DNA of 64,000 nucleotides from Oceaniferula flava (GCF_016811075.1 NZ_JAFBGL010000001.1:310001-374000); one strand, 5' to 3'. Counted from the stretch's first letter, positions 25,602-34,939 are shown. The notes: generated by a model from the letters alone, not told the origin. Numbers and translations: made by a program.

Positions 25602-26906
25602 TCACCTGTGGCGGGGCTTCAAGCGGACGCTGCCGATGGTTTCGCGCTTCAAGTTCTCTGCCGTTAGAACGAGGGCGGAAGAATCGGCTTTGATTTGGAT
25701 CAGCGAGGCGTTGTCCAGCTTCGGCCCGCCGCCGACCACTTGGTGCATGGGGAAGTCCGCGCTGGGCGGATCGATCCGGTGGCTGTGCATGTGGCCGCTG
25801 ATCACCATCTGACAGCCGGCGTCCGCCAGAGGTTTCAGCCAGAGCTTCTGTCCGAAGCCGGAGAAGTAGGCGTAGCCCTCGGGCCCCATGCCATCGTTGT
25901 GACCGGGTAACCCATGCAGGGGGATGTGGCACACGGTGATGAGGTAGGGGGCCGATTTGATTTCCGGCTGCTGTAAGGCTTTCAAAAGCCACTCCAGCTG
26001 GGCTTCTCGGTAGGGTTCATAGGCGGCCATGCCGCCCCAGACGTCGCGGGAATCCGGTTTGTCCTCACCGGTGTCGAGACCGATGATGGCCACGGGGCCA
26101 ATGCGCTTGGTGAAGCAATAGCGTCCGCGAATAAAGGGTGAGGGGTTGATGCCCTCGGGATCGCCTGCGGCCATTGGCCAGGGGATCAGCGCTTCCGGCA
26201 CGGTGCGGGCTGCTTCGCCCCGGGCGTCGTGGTTTCCGGGCGTGAACAGCAGGGGGCGGGTGGATGCCCAGCCTCCCGCTGTGGACGCTTCTTTTTTCTG
26301 CCCGGGAGTCAGGGCGATCCGTGCCATCTGCTCGTTGCTGCTGATGGTGTTGTAAACATCGCCATTCCAGATCAGAGCGTCGGGGTTTGCCGCGTTGATG
26401 TTCTTGGCGAGCTGGCTGATGGTCTCGCTGCGGTCGTGGGTGTCGTTGATCACCGCGAGGTGGCAGCGATCGGCATCAGCGCGAGGGAGAGTGAGTTTGC
26501 GGATTTCTCCGGCTTGGGGTTCGCCTTGCTGGATCGAGTAAGCATTTTTGTATCGCACGGCCTTGGTGACCACGCGGTAGTAGACGTCGGCTCCAGCGGG
26601 AATCCCTTCGACCCGGGCGGAGAGCGCGTAGTGACTCATCGCGGCGAGGCCGTGGTGGGCGGGGCGGGTGATGTTTCCGAGCTGTTCCGTGGTGCCCCAT
26701 TCCACCCAGCCAGTGGCGGTGCCATTGACCATCCAAGCGACAGAAAAGGAGGTGGCTGTGGGGGTCTGCACCACCGGCGGGCTGACCGCGCGGATGTCTT
26801 CGAAGCGGGTTTCCGGAGCGCTGGCGGCCTGCACGCTCTGAGGGTGAATCAATGCGGGCGCCGTGCCAGCCAGTGCCATACCTCCGATAAATTTTCTACG
26901 TTTCAT
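25602..26906 (-). CDS. exported calcineurin-like metallophosphoesterase
   Basis: 434 residues. The N terminus MKRRKFIGGMALAG is a probable twin-arginine-type export signal. An Ig/FNIII-like domain follows at about 45-130 (VVQTPTATSFSVAWMVNG), as in purple acid phosphatases. The dinuclear metal motifs are complete: INDTH (about 153), NGDVYN (182), PGNHD (222), CHIPLHG (324) and GHMHSH (369). It would hydrolyse phosphoesters outside the cytoplasm; the substrate is unknown. A perfect palindrome covers its start codon. It is a single gene upstream of lysC on the same strand. Confidence 0.85.
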   Translation of the reverse strand: MKRRKFIGGMALAGTAPALIHPQSVQAASAPETRFEDIRAVSPPVVQTPTATSFSVAWMVNGTATGWVEWGTTEQLGNITRPAHHGLAAMSHYALSARVEGIPAGADVYYRVVTKAVRYKNAYSIQQGEPQAGEIRKLTLPRADADRCHLAVINDTHDRSETISQLAKNINAANPDALIWNGDVYNTISSNEQMARIALTPGQKKEASTAGGWASTRPLLFTPGNHDARGEAARTVPEALIPWPMAAGDPEGINPSPFIRGRYCFTKRIGPVAIIGLDTGEDKPDSRDVWGGMAAYEPYREAQLEWLLKALQQPEIKSAPYLITVCHIPLHGLPGHNDGMGPEGYAYFSGFGQKLWLKPLADAGCQMVISGHMHSHRIDPPSADFPMHQVVGGGPKLDNASLIQIKADSSALVLTAENLKRETIGSVRLKPRHR

Positions 26907-26930
26907 AAGATCTAACGATCTTATACGTAG
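26896..26930 (-). promoter_or_regulatory. palindrome covering the start codon of the phosphoesterase
   Basis: ATAAGATC (26905-26912), TAAC, GATCTTAT (26917-26924) form a perfect inverted repeat. It is extended by CTACGT (26896-26901) and ACGTAG (26925-26930) with a 3-base bulge. The AUG lies in this stem, and the minus-strand TATAAG (26925-26920) could serve as a -10. It could be an operator or a translation-blocking RNA hairpin. Confidence 0.5.
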
Positions 26931-27000
26931 TGGGTGCTGGCGATTAAGGGATTAATTTCCCAAAAGTGAGGAGCTTTTTCCCCACGTCGTAGACCATGAT

Positions 27001-27024
27001 CTGCCGCAGACGGTTCTGCGGCAG
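27001..27024 (-). terminator. perfect hairpin downstream of the beta-CASP gene
   Basis: CTGCCGCAGA (27001-27010), CGGT, TCTGCGGCAG (27015-27024) form a 10-bp GC-rich stem with a tetraloop, about 20 bp after the stop codon of the minus-strand gene. No T-run follows directly, so it may be an RNA 3'-end stabiliser or a weak terminator. Confidence 0.4.
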
Positions 27025-27044
27025 CTAGTTCTTCGTCCTCCGTG

Positions 27045-28397
27045 TTAGAGCTGGTATGGTTTCCCTGGCAGCGGGATGATGGTTTCGCACTCGGGGAGCT
27101 TCTCCTTGAGTTGCTGGGCAAACCACTCAGTGGCAGGGAGGTCGCCATGCACGAGGATGGTTTTCTTCGGTTTCACCCGGAGGATGTAGGATAACAGATC
27201 ATCGCGGGTCGCGTGGCCGGAGAAATCGAAGACTTCCATCGGGCAGTTGAACTGGATCGGATCCTGGGCGGGATCGAGGTCGATCAGGTCGCCTTGCTTC
27301 CCTGCGCGGATGTGGCCGGCGGGCGAATCTGGATCGGCGTAACCGACGAACAGCAGGGAGTTTTTCGGGTTGCTGATGAAGCCGCGGGCAAAGTTGTTGG
27401 AGACAGTTTTTTCCGTCATCATGCCGCTCGACAGGGCGTAAATGCCGCCTGGCTGGTAGACGATGGGGGCGCGTTTGCGACGGCGGCCACCGGTCTTGAC
27501 CTCCATGTCCTTGAGGATGCGGAAGCCTGGTTGATTACGCGGTGTGCTGTCGGCAAATTCGTCGAAAATGATGGTCATCTTCGTGCTCAGTCCGCCGATG
27601 TAAACAGGGGCGTCGGGGATCAGTCCTTCTTGCTTGAAGCGATTGATCATGGTGAGCACCTCCTGGGTCTTGCCCATGGCGAACACTGGGACGAGCACGG
27701 AGCCGCCGCGTTTCAGGCAGTCGTTGATCGACTCGGCAAACTTCTGCTCTTCGACTTCGCGTGAGTAACTTTCACAGCGAGGCGAGGCACCACGGGTGGT
27801 CTCGATGATCAGGGTGTCGATATCCTCTTCGGGAAGATCGGCTCCGGGAATCAGGGTTTGGTCCTCGAATTGAACGTCACCGGTGTAAAAGACCCGTTTC
27901 TCGGGGGTTTCTAACATGATTCCGGACGATCCGAGAATGTGACCGGCGTCATGGAAGGAGGCGCGGACGTTGTCGCCAATCTGGAACGGGCGCTCGTAGT
28001 TGAACGTGCGCCAGCGCTTTTCGTGGTCGTCGAGTTCGCGGTGGGTGTAAAATGGATAATCGGTGATGCCGAGCTCGGTGCGCTTGCTTTCCATCACATT
28101 CACGGAGTTGTGCAGCAGGGCATCGATGAGTTTGGCGGTGGCCGGGGTCATGAAGACATCGGCGCCGGGTTGATCCCGCATTAACACAGGCAGTGAGCCC
28201 GAGTGATCGAGGTGTGAGTGGGAAACAAAGATCGAATCGATGCTGTCCGCCGGCAGCTCATGGTGGGCGGGCAGGGAGTCCAGCCCCTCTTCCTTCGGGT
28301 GCATGCCGGAGTCTAGGACGATGCGTTGACCGTCCATCTCGATGAGATACGAGTTGGCACCAATTTCGTTGCGACGGAGGAGTGAGGTAAATTGCAT
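27045..28397 (-). CDS. metallo-beta-lactamase/beta-CASP RNA-processing exonuclease family protein
   Basis: 450 residues. The metal-binding motif SHSHLDHSG near residue 58, 'HDAGHILGSSGIML' near 148 and 'YTGDVQF' near 170 define the metallo-beta-lactamase core. The beta-CASP insertion carries 'VLVPVFAMGKTQEVL'. The C-terminal motifs are DFSGHATRDDL near 393 and LVHGDLP near 413. This is the CPSF73/Int11-like nuclease family, which cuts or trims RNA in the cytoplasm; some bacterial members are poorly characterised. It differs from RNase J in lacking the C-terminal extension. folC lies 15 bp upstream on the same strand, so it may belong to the accD-folC transcript. Confidence 0.85.
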   Translation of the reverse strand: MQFTSLLRRNEIGANSYLIEMDGQRIVLDSGMHPKEEGLDSLPAHHELPADSIDSIFVSHSHLDHSGSLPVLMRDQPGADVFMTPATAKLIDALLHNSVNVMESKRTELGITDYPFYTHRELDDHEKRWRTFNYERPFQIGDNVRASFHDAGHILGSSGIMLETPEKRVFYTGDVQFEDQTLIPGADLPEEDIDTLIIETTRGASPRCESYSREVEEQKFAESINDCLKRGGSVLVPVFAMGKTQEVLTMINRFKQEGLIPDAPVYIGGLSTKMTIIFDEFADSTPRNQPGFRILKDMEVKTGGRRRKRAPIVYQPGGIYALSSGMMTEKTVSNNFARGFISNPKNSLLFVGYADPDSPAGHIRAGKQGDLIDLDPAQDPIQFNCPMEVFDFSGHATRDDLLSYILRVKPKKTILVHGDLPATEWFAQQLKEKLPECETIIPLPGKPYQL

Positions 28398-28412
28398 AGG
28401 TAAAAAAGGGGG

Positions 28413-29633
28413 TTATTGGCTGCTCGGCGGAGGGGGATTCTGGCAGCTCAGCCTGGCTTTGGCCTGGCCGATGAGAAAAAGGGAACCGGCGATGAGGGTG
28501 GGGGTGGTTGAGGATTGGGTGGCTTCCAGAGCAGCGTCCAAACTTTCGTGAACGGTGAAAGCGGGGCTGTCCTTCGGCAGGGCGGCCTCTAACTCCGCTG
28601 CACTGAGGCTGCGCGGTGAGTTAATCGGCGTGAGATGAATGTGTTCTGCCATGGAGCAAAGGATAGCAAGGACTTTATCGGCATTCTTTCCTTCCACGGC
28701 TCCAAAGATGAGCTGGGATTTTTGCTCGGGAAATTCGTGCTCCCAGGTGGCTAACAAAGCTTCGGCCGCGTGGGGGTTATGGGCTCCGTCGAGGATGATG
28801 GAGCTGTTGGCAATGCGCTCGAAACGCCCCGGCCAGACGACCTTGGCTAGTGCTTGTTGGACAATGTCAAAGCTGAGCGGGACCCCCACTTTCTCGGCAG
28901 CGGCGATTGCGACGGCGGCATTCATCCGCTGATGCGGTCCGGCGAGGTTGATGGTGTAGCCTGTTAGGGGCTCGGTGATGAACTCCAGCGGACTGCGGCT
29001 TTCATTGGCTTCCTGCTCGATCACGCAGTGGGCGGCGGGTTCTTGGGGGCTGCAGACGACCGGTTTGTGCGGCACAATGATGCCCGCCTTTTCTCCGGCG
29101 ACGGCTTCCAAGGTCTCACCTAACCACTGGCTGTGGTCCATGGCGATGGGGGTGATCACCGCGACATCGGCCGGCACCGCCGTGGTGGCATCCAGTCGGC
29201 CACCCATGCCGGTTTCCAAAATGATCAATTCACATTTCTTCTCGCGGAAGTATCGCATCGCCACCGCCAGGGTGAGCTCGAAAAATGTGGGATGATGGTC
29301 CCACGACGAGACCAGCTCCTTGAACTCGCTGAGGTAGCGTGCCGTGATGTCCTCGGGGATGTCCAAACCGCCGACCTTGATCCGCTCGCGGTAATCGATC
29401 AGGTGAGGAGAGGTGAAGAGTCCGGTGCGAGTGCCGCAGGCGCGAGCCAGAGCATCGATGATCGAGCAGGTGGATCCTTTGCCATTGGTGCCCGCCACGT
29501 GAATCACGCGCACCCCATGCCGGGGAAAGCTGAGTGTCTCACGGAGTAAGCGGCGCGCCTGCTCCAAGCCGAGTTTAATACCGAACTGTTGGGTCGAATA
29601 CAGCCATTCGATGCTCTCTTGGTAAGTCATCAT
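28413..29633 (-). CDS. folC: folylpolyglutamate synthase / dihydrofolate synthase
   Basis: About 406 residues starting MMTYQESIEWLYSTQQFGIK, a typical FolC beginning. The P-loop VAGTNGKGSTCS lies near residue 46, followed by 'HLIDYRERIKVGG' and 'LEVGMGGRLDAT'-like sequence (ILETGMGGRLDATTAV). 'DGAHNPHAAEAL' marks the C-terminal domain. It adds glutamate to dihydropteroate and folate in the cytoplasm. The open frame extends 73 codons upstream without homology and overlaps the accD end; the ATG at 29633 is the natural start. It follows accD by 58 bp, the same accD-folC order seen in many bacteria. Confidence 0.93.
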   Translation of the reverse strand: MMTYQESIEWLYSTQQFGIKLGLEQARRLLRETLSFPRHGVRVIHVAGTNGKGSTCSIIDALARACGTRTGLFTSPHLIDYRERIKVGGLDIPEDITARYLSEFKELVSSWDHHPTFFELTLAVAMRYFREKKCELIILETGMGGRLDATTAVPADVAVITPIAMDHSQWLGETLEAVAGEKAGIIVPHKPVVCSPQEPAAHCVIEQEANESRSPLEFITEPLTGYTINLAGPHQRMNAAVAIAAAEKVGVPLSFDIVQQALAKVVWPGRFERIANSSIILDGAHNPHAAEALLATWEHEFPEQKSQLIFGAVEGKNADKVLAILCSMAEHIHLTPINSPRSLSAAELEAALPKDSPAFTVHESLDAALEATQSSTTPTLIAGSLFLIGQAKARLSCQNPPPPSSQ

Positions 29634-29691
29634 GGGCGCGCTGGATGAGTGCCCGCCGTGGGATACGGGAGGCTGGGAAAAGCAGAGACCA

Positions 29692-30522
29692 CTATGGCAG
29701 CATGTAGCCGAGCAGTTGGCCAAGTTTGTCGCGCAGCTTGTTGCGGTGCACAATGTCATCCACCAGGCCGTGTTCCACCATGAATTCGGCGGTCTGGAAG
29801 CCAGGAGGAAGGTCCTGGTGCGTGGTTTCCTTGACCACACGAGGACCGGCAAAGCCGATCATGCACTTGGGCTCGGCCAGGTTGATATCGCCGATGGTGG
29901 CAAAGGAGGCGGTGACACCACCGGTGGTGGGGTGAGTCATCAGGGAAATGTAAGGCAGGCCGGCGTCCGAGTGACGGGCCAGGGCGCCGCAAGTCTTCGC
30001 CATTTGCATCAGGGAGAGCATCCCTTCCTGCATCCGCGCACCGGAGGAGGCGGAAACGATGATAATGCCGCGTTTTTCAGCGGTTGCCAATTCCACCGCC
30101 CGGGTGATTTTTTCTCCCACCACAGAGCCCATGGAGCCGGCGAAGAATTTAAAGTCCATGACGGCGATGACGGCGCGTTTTCCTTGGATGGTAAGCGATC
30201 CTGTGACCACGGCGTCGTTGAGGTCCGTCTTTTCGCGCAGCATGGCGATCTTGTCCTCATATTTGGCGAATCCGAGTGGGTTCTTGGAAAAGAGGTCAGC
30301 ATCGGTTTCTTCAAAGCTGCCTTCGTCCGCAATCAGATTGATGCGCTCACGTGAGCCAATCAGGAAGTGATGGTCACATTTCGGGCAGACCAGTAGGTTT
30401 TGCTTGAGGTCAAGCGAGTGAATCAGCTCTCCACAGTCGCTACATTTGGTCCAGAGATCATCTGGCATGGAGTCGCGTTTGCTGCCTTGGCCTCGAAGTT
30501 TTGGTTTGTTGAAGATGCCCAT
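29692..30522 (-). CDS. accD: acetyl-CoA carboxylase carboxyltransferase subunit beta
   Basis: 276 residues. The N-terminal zinc ribbon has two CxxC pairs (CSDCGELIHS ... CPKC, residues about 27-49). The crotonase-fold carboxyltransferase part includes 'SGARMQEGMLSLMQMAKT', 'PTTGGVTASFATIGD' and 'PKCMIGFAGPRVVKET'. With AccA it transfers CO2 from biotin to acetyl-CoA, the first step of fatty acid synthesis, in the cytoplasm. accA is not in this window. An AT-rich repeat copy sits 2 bp upstream of the ATG, and there is no Shine-Dalgarno sequence. Confidence 0.95.
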   Translation of the reverse strand: MGIFNKPKLRGQGSKRDSMPDDLWTKCSDCGELIHSLDLKQNLLVCPKCDHHFLIGSRERINLIADEGSFEETDADLFSKNPLGFAKYEDKIAMLREKTDLNDAVVTGSLTIQGKRAVIAVMDFKFFAGSMGSVVGEKITRAVELATAEKRGIIIVSASSGARMQEGMLSLMQMAKTCGALARHSDAGLPYISLMTHPTTGGVTASFATIGDINLAEPKCMIGFAGPRVVKETTHQDLPPGFQTAEFMVEHGLVDDIVHRNKLRDKLGQLLGYMLP

Positions 30523-30524
30523 GT

Positions 30525-30562
30525 GGATTTAAATTCTAAGTTCTAAATTATAAATTCCAAGT
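30525..30562 (-). repeat. AT-rich start-codon-proximal repeat, copy 3
   Basis: Plus-strand reading begins ATTTAAATTCTAAGTTCTAA and continues ATTATAAATTCCAA. It aligns with the copy at 16463-16503 at about 27 of 34 positions. It is immediately upstream of the accD ATG, in the 105-bp gap after proS. Confidence 0.6.
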
Positions 30563-30627
30563 ACGGATTGCATGCAAAAGCCGCTGTCGTGGTCTTGGGA
30601 TTGGATGCTTGGTCGGTGGGATGATTT

Positions 30628-32172
30628 TTAGTAGCTGCGTCCCCAGATGGCACGCTGGCTGGTGGCTTCGCCGGTCAGCACACAAGGGGCTTCCGGGCCG
30701 TCCTGCTGGTCGATTGGCAGGCAGCGAATGGTGATTTTGTGCTTTTTGGAAAGTTCTTCCTCCTGCTCGCGGCTGCCACACCACGGGGTGCTCAGCCAGC
30801 CTGGCATTTCCTGCGACCAATGCTTCTCGAAGGTTTCGAGATCGTTGCACTCGGAGATGTTGGAGTCTCGCAGTTCGGTGGCTTTGGCCAGCAGGTTGCT
30901 GTGGATCTCTTGCAGAATATCGGTGACGTTGCGGATGAAGTCTTCTTTCGGGACGAAGGCTTTTTCGTTAGCTGCCTGATCGCGACGCTGGAGGCAGACT
31001 TTGCCGCCTTCAAGATCGCGCGGGCCGATTTCGATACGGATTGGGGTGCCTTTTTTCACCCACTCCCACTTTTTCACGCCACCGCCGATGTCGCGTTTAT
31101 CGACGTGCACCCGCAGCGGTTGGCCACCGTAGGATTTTTCGCGACGGAGGACCTCAGCGAGAGCTTCGCAGGCGTCGATGATGGCTTGTCGGCTGTCTTC
31201 CTTCGGAGTAACTGGGACGATGACAATTTGTTGGGTGGCCACGCGAGGTGGTAGCACCAGTCCGTCATCATCAGAGTGGGCCATGATTAAAGTGCCGATC
31301 AGGCGAGTGGAGACACCCCAAGAGGTGGTGTAGGCATGCTGTTGGGAGCCGTCTCTGGCGGTGAAGCTGATGTCTTGGGCTTTGGAGAAATTCTGACCGA
31401 GATAGTGTGAGGTTCCGGCCTGGATAGCTTTCAGATCTTGTACCATGGCCTCCACGGTGAGGGTCATGTCGGCGCCGGGGAAGCGTTCGGCCTCGGTTTT
31501 TTCGCCAGCGATCACAGGGATGGCAAGGTGGTCGCGCAGGAATGTTTCGTAAAGTCTGTGGATGGTGCGGGTTTCCTCGATTGCCTCTTCCTTCGTTTCA
31601 TGCGCGGTGTGGCCTTCCTGCCAGAGGAATTCGGCGGTGCGCAGGAACATGCGGGGGCGCATCTCCCAACGCATCACATTCGCCCACTGGTTAATGAGCA
31701 GTGGCAGATCGCGATAGGATTCCACCCAACGTGAGAAAGCCGCGCCGATGATGGTCTCGGAGGTGGGGCGAATGACGTAGGGCTCGGTGAGTTCGCCCGT
31801 GGGGATCATTTTGACCGAGCCGTCTTCTTGTTTGGCGGTTTCCAGTCGGTGATGGGTCACCACGGCACACTCGGTGGCAAATCCTTCGGCGTGGCCGGCT
31901 TCCTTTTCCAGATAGGAAAGGGGGATCAGCAAGGGGAAGTATGCGTTCTGGTGACCGGTGGCCTTGAACTGCGCATCGAGCTGCTGCTGGATCAGCTCCC
32001 AGATACCGTATCCCCAGGGTTTGATTACCATGCATCCACGGGTCTCCGAGTTCTCCGCGAGGTCTGCGGCCCGGACCACCTGTTGATACCACTCAGGGAA
32101 GTCAGCTTCCCGTGTGGGCTGGATGGCAGTTTTGTTCTTGGCGGATGATTTGGAAGATTGTGGCTTGGCCAT
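30628..32172 (-). CDS. proS: prolyl-tRNA synthetase (type 3, archaeal/eukaryotic-like)
   Basis: 514 residues, without the editing insertion of the E. coli-type enzyme. Class II motifs are present: 'GCMVIKPWGYGIWELIQ' near the N terminus, 'VIRPTSETIIGAAFSRW' and 'RWEMRPRMFLRTAEFLWQEGHTAH'. The anticodon-binding domain includes 'WEWVKKGTPIRIEIGPRDL'. The C-terminal domain ends in Tyr (GRSY), typical of the ProS type 3 class. It charges tRNA-Pro in the cytoplasm. A Lys/Ser-rich N-terminal extension of about 15 residues is present. It is divergent from the pilus-like locus. Confidence 0.95.
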   Translation of the reverse strand: MAKPQSSKSSAKNKTAIQPTREADFPEWYQQVVRAADLAENSETRGCMVIKPWGYGIWELIQQQLDAQFKATGHQNAYFPLLIPLSYLEKEAGHAEGFATECAVVTHHRLETAKQEDGSVKMIPTGELTEPYVIRPTSETIIGAAFSRWVESYRDLPLLINQWANVMRWEMRPRMFLRTAEFLWQEGHTAHETKEEAIEETRTIHRLYETFLRDHLAIPVIAGEKTEAERFPGADMTLTVEAMVQDLKAIQAGTSHYLGQNFSKAQDISFTARDGSQQHAYTTSWGVSTRLIGTLIMAHSDDDGLVLPPRVATQQIVIVPVTPKEDSRQAIIDACEALAEVLRREKSYGGQPLRVHVDKRDIGGGVKKWEWVKKGTPIRIEIGPRDLEGGKVCLQRRDQAANEKAFVPKEDFIRNVTDILQEIHSNLLAKATELRDSNISECNDLETFEKHWSQEMPGWLSTPWCGSREQEEELSKKHKITIRCLPIDQQDGPEAPCVLTGEATSQRAIWGRSY

Positions 32173-32395
32173 GGCGGGGATAGAAAAACCACAGCCGTCG
32201 CCAATTCACAAGCGCGATGTGCGTGCTAACAACGAATCTCTGCTTGCCGTGTAAGCTGCTCTCCGGACGAATTGTGTCATATCTGCCTCACGATGAATTC
32301 ACAATGGATACACGAAAAAAAATCGCAAATCTTTCACCCTTTATTCTGGCCAAACCTCAGTTCCGTTTCATAGCCTAATCGAAAGCTAGATCATT

Positions 32396-33022
32396 ATGAA
32401 ACATTCAAACCGAAACCATCTGTTGTCCGCCCTTGTGTTAGGCGTCATGTCCATGGCCAGCCCACTTATGGCCCAGGCCGGGAAAGTGACCGTCGATAAG
32501 CCGTCTTTTGACGATCTGCCATCACCTGACGTAGGAGGTAATACAGGAAAGAAAAACTTCAAGCCGAAGGATTGGTTAGAAGTGGAGGTCAAGTTTAAGA
32601 TTGAGATGCCCTCTTCTTACAAGTCCAACTTCGTCGACCGTGTGACCGTGAAATGGTATGTCGCCATTGATGATCCATCAGGTGGGCGGAAGGCTGTTTA
32701 CATGGAGAAGGAAATTAATCATGTGAACGTGCCAGTGGGTGAAGAGGTTTACTCATCCGTTTATCTTTCTCCCGCAGCTGTTCGTCGCATCAGCGGACGC
32801 GAGAGTGCCGGGAAACGCATCGTCAAATCTGTCGGTGGCGAAGTTCTTGTCAATGGTCAGGCTGCTGTGAATCGCGGTGGTGGCTTTTTCTCCTCCACCG
32901 GTAAGCCCGGCTGGTGGACCCAAATTTCTCGTTACGATAAAATTCCACTTCGTCACAAGAATGAGACTCCGTTCGAGTTCCTGTGGTGGGATCGCTATGC
33001 TGAAATTGAAGAACGCCGCTAG
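32396..33022 (+). CDS. Amuc_1102-like pilus-locus protein
   Basis: 208 residues. A signal peptide (residues 1-27, ending PLMAQA) is followed by a periplasmic or surface beta-rich domain ('WLEVEVKFKIEM', 'RVTVKWYVAIDDPSGG', 'FFSSTGKPGWWTQISRYDK'). It is the first gene of a five-gene plus-strand locus in the same order as Akkermansia Amuc_1102 to Amuc_1098, and length and position fit Amuc_1102. Biochemical function is unknown; I infer a role in the pilus-like envelope complex. The 223 bp upstream should hold the operon promoter, but I see no clear -35/-10 pair. The PilM-like gene begins 81 bp downstream. Confidence 0.8.
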   Translation: MKHSNRNHLLSALVLGVMSMASPLMAQAGKVTVDKPSFDDLPSPDVGGNTGKKNFKPKDWLEVEVKFKIEMPSSYKSNFVDRVTVKWYVAIDDPSGGRKAVYMEKEINHVNVPVGEEVYSSVYLSPAAVRRISGRESAGKRIVKSVGGEVLVNGQAAVNRGGGFFSSTGKPGWWTQISRYDKIPLRHKNETPFEFLWWDRYAEIEERR

Positions 33023-33103
33023 TATCACACGGAACAACATACCACTTACACAAACACCCCCTCCTTTTTTTAAATCACTAAATTTTCATAACCAGCACAT
33101 AAC

Positions 33104-34939
33104 ATGGCAGAAGCACAGGCTACCGTTGCACTGAATATTGGATCTCAGCGCATCTCCATGGGGGTTTTCGAGCCCTCGAAGAATGGGGGACTTATCCTCA
33201 AGAAATACGAATCATCATCCATCCTCGCCGATCCGGCCGCCGAAATGGCGCGCTTGCCCCAGATTCGGGTGGCAATCTCGGAATTGGCAGACACTCTGAA
33301 AGTCGGCAAGTCGAAGTTGCGCTACGCAATTTCCGGCCAGTCGGTTTTCACCCGTTTCATTAAGTTGCCTCCAATCGAGGACGACAACATCGAGCAGTTG
33401 GTGGCCTTTGAGGCCCAGCAGCACGTTCCGTTCCCCATCGATGAGGTGATCTGGGACTGGCAGCTTCTCGAGAGTGGCGCTGGCGAAAAAGAGGTCGCTC
33501 TGGTGGCCATCAAGGGCGATGCGCTCAACGACATGAACGATATCGTGATGGAGTCTGGACTCGGCACTGCTGAGGTCGACGCCTCACCGATGGCTCTCTA
33601 CAATGCTCTGCGTTACAACTACCCGGAACTGGAAGAGACAACTCTGCTGATCGATATCGGAGCGAAGACTTGCAACCTGATTTACCTGGAAGGAAACCGG
33701 ATGTTTACCCGCAGCGTGGCTGTTGGTGGCGCTTCCGTAACCACCGCCATCGCCAAGGAATACGGCGTGAGTTTCGCTGAGGCGGAATCACAGAAGTGTT
33801 CTAACGGTATGGTTGCTCTGAACACGGCGCACACATCCGAGCTGGACGAAGCCACGGCGGCTCTGGCCACCGTGATCCGCAATGCCCTCGGTAAGCTGCC
33901 TGCAGAGATTGCCCGCACGACCAACTACTTCCGCAGTCAACACGGCGGTAGCGCACCCAAGCGAGTGATGCTCGCCGGCGGTGGAGCCAACCTCCCGCAC
34001 GTTGCCGATTTCTTCCAAGAGAAACTTCGTCTCCCTGTCGAATTCTTCAACCCGCTGAAACGTATTTCCGTGGGCAAGGGCGTCGACGTCGACCGCATCG
34101 CTGCCGAGGCTCACTTGCTCGGCGAGCTGGTTGGTCTGGGACTGCGCGGAATCGATCAAGCCGCTCTCGAAATTGATCTTGTTCCTGATGTTGTTTCCCG
34201 CGAACGCGACACCGAGCGTCGCAAGCCAATTTTGATTGGTGCCTCCGCGGTGCTGCTCCTGGGTCTGGCTGCATGGGCAGGCTTCAATGTTTGGAAAAAC
34301 GGTCGCATGGGCGAGGAGGAAAAAGCCTTGCAAGCCAAGGTGGCCGATCTCGAAAGCTATGCCGCGCCACTGAAAAAGCTGTCCAAGCGTGAAGAGAACT
34401 TGAATGTCCTCAGCGAGCGCCTGGTGAATGCCCAGAACGCCCGCGTCCTCTGGGTGGATATCTGGGATGACCTCGCTCATCACTTCACCAGTGATACGGT
34501 TTGGCTGGCTGACCTTGATCCTGTGGTGGGTTATTCCGCCAACGGTGAAGGTGCTGCTGATAATGCCCAGTCGGTGATCGTCAGTGATTTCACTCAGACC
34601 GTTTATGGTCAGAGTTCTTTGACCAAGCTGAAGGTGGCACCTCCTGCGCCAACAAGCCGCAAGAAAAGCAAACGTGCTGCTCCGCCAGCCCCGCCGGCGC
34701 CAATGGTGAATGCCATTCGGATTAAAGGCTTCTGGCGTGGTAAAGGCGGTTATAACGAGGTTTATAAACTTCTCGATCGTCTTCGTGCCGATAGCAAATT
34801 CTTCGAGGTTCAGCCGACTGAAAAGCTCGGCCTGACACTGCCAACCAGTTTGGCCGAAGGTAGCTACGCCGCACCTTTCGAGGTGACCTTGGTTCTGAAG
34901 CGACCTATCCCAGCCCCCACGCCTCCTAAATCCCAATAA
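33104..34939 (+). CDS. Amuc_1101-like PilM-family protein
   Basis: 611 residues. Residues about 1-345 are an actin-like ATPase fold of the PilM/FtsA type ('ALNIGSQRISMGVFE', 'RYAISGQSVFTRFIKLPP', 'TLLIDIGAKTCNLIYLEG', 'KRVMLAGGGANLPHVADFF'). A single membrane segment (ILIGASAVLLLGLAAWAGF, near residues 375-393) follows, then a coiled stretch and a periplasmic domain like PilN/GspL C-terminal regions. PilM and PilN functions thus appear fused in one chain. It would be the inner-membrane/cytoplasmic base of a type IV pilus or type II secretion-like machine. It matches the Akkermansia Amuc_1101 position and layout. It is followed by the Amuc_1100-like gene after an 87-bp gap. Confidence 0.87.
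   Translation: MAEAQATVALNIGSQRISMGVFEPSKNGGLILKKYESSSILADPAAEMARLPQIRVAISELADTLKVGKSKLRYAISGQSVFTRFIKLPPIEDDNIEQLVAFEAQQHVPFPIDEVIWDWQLLESGAGEKEVALVAIKGDALNDMNDIVMESGLGTAEVDASPMALYNALRYNYPELEETTLLIDIGAKTCNLIYLEGNRMFTRSVAVGGASVTTAIAKEYGVSFAEAESQKCSNGMVALNTAHTSELDEATAALATVIRNALGKLPAEIARTTNYFRSQHGGSAPKRVMLAGGGANLPHVADFFQEKLRLPVEFFNPLKRISVGKGVDVDRIAAEAHLLGELVGLGLRGIDQAALEIDLVPDVVSRERDTERRKPILIGASAVLLLGLAAWAGFNVWKNGRMGEEEKALQAKVADLESYAAPLKKLSKREENLNVLSERLVNAQNARVLWVDIWDDLAHHFTSDTVWLADLDPVVGYSANGEGAADNAQSVIVSDFTQTVYGQSSLTKLKVAPPAPTSRKKSKRAAPPAPPAPMVNAIRIKGFWRGKGGYNEVYKLLDRLRADSKFFEVQPTEKLGLTLPTSLAEGSYAAPFEVTLVLKRPIPAPTPPKSQ

Noticed and set aside
33788-34936. 382-residue antisense open frame opposite the PilM-like gene
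   Set aside because: It is a shadow of the real gene: no ribosome site, no family features, and the plus-strand product has clear PilM motifs.
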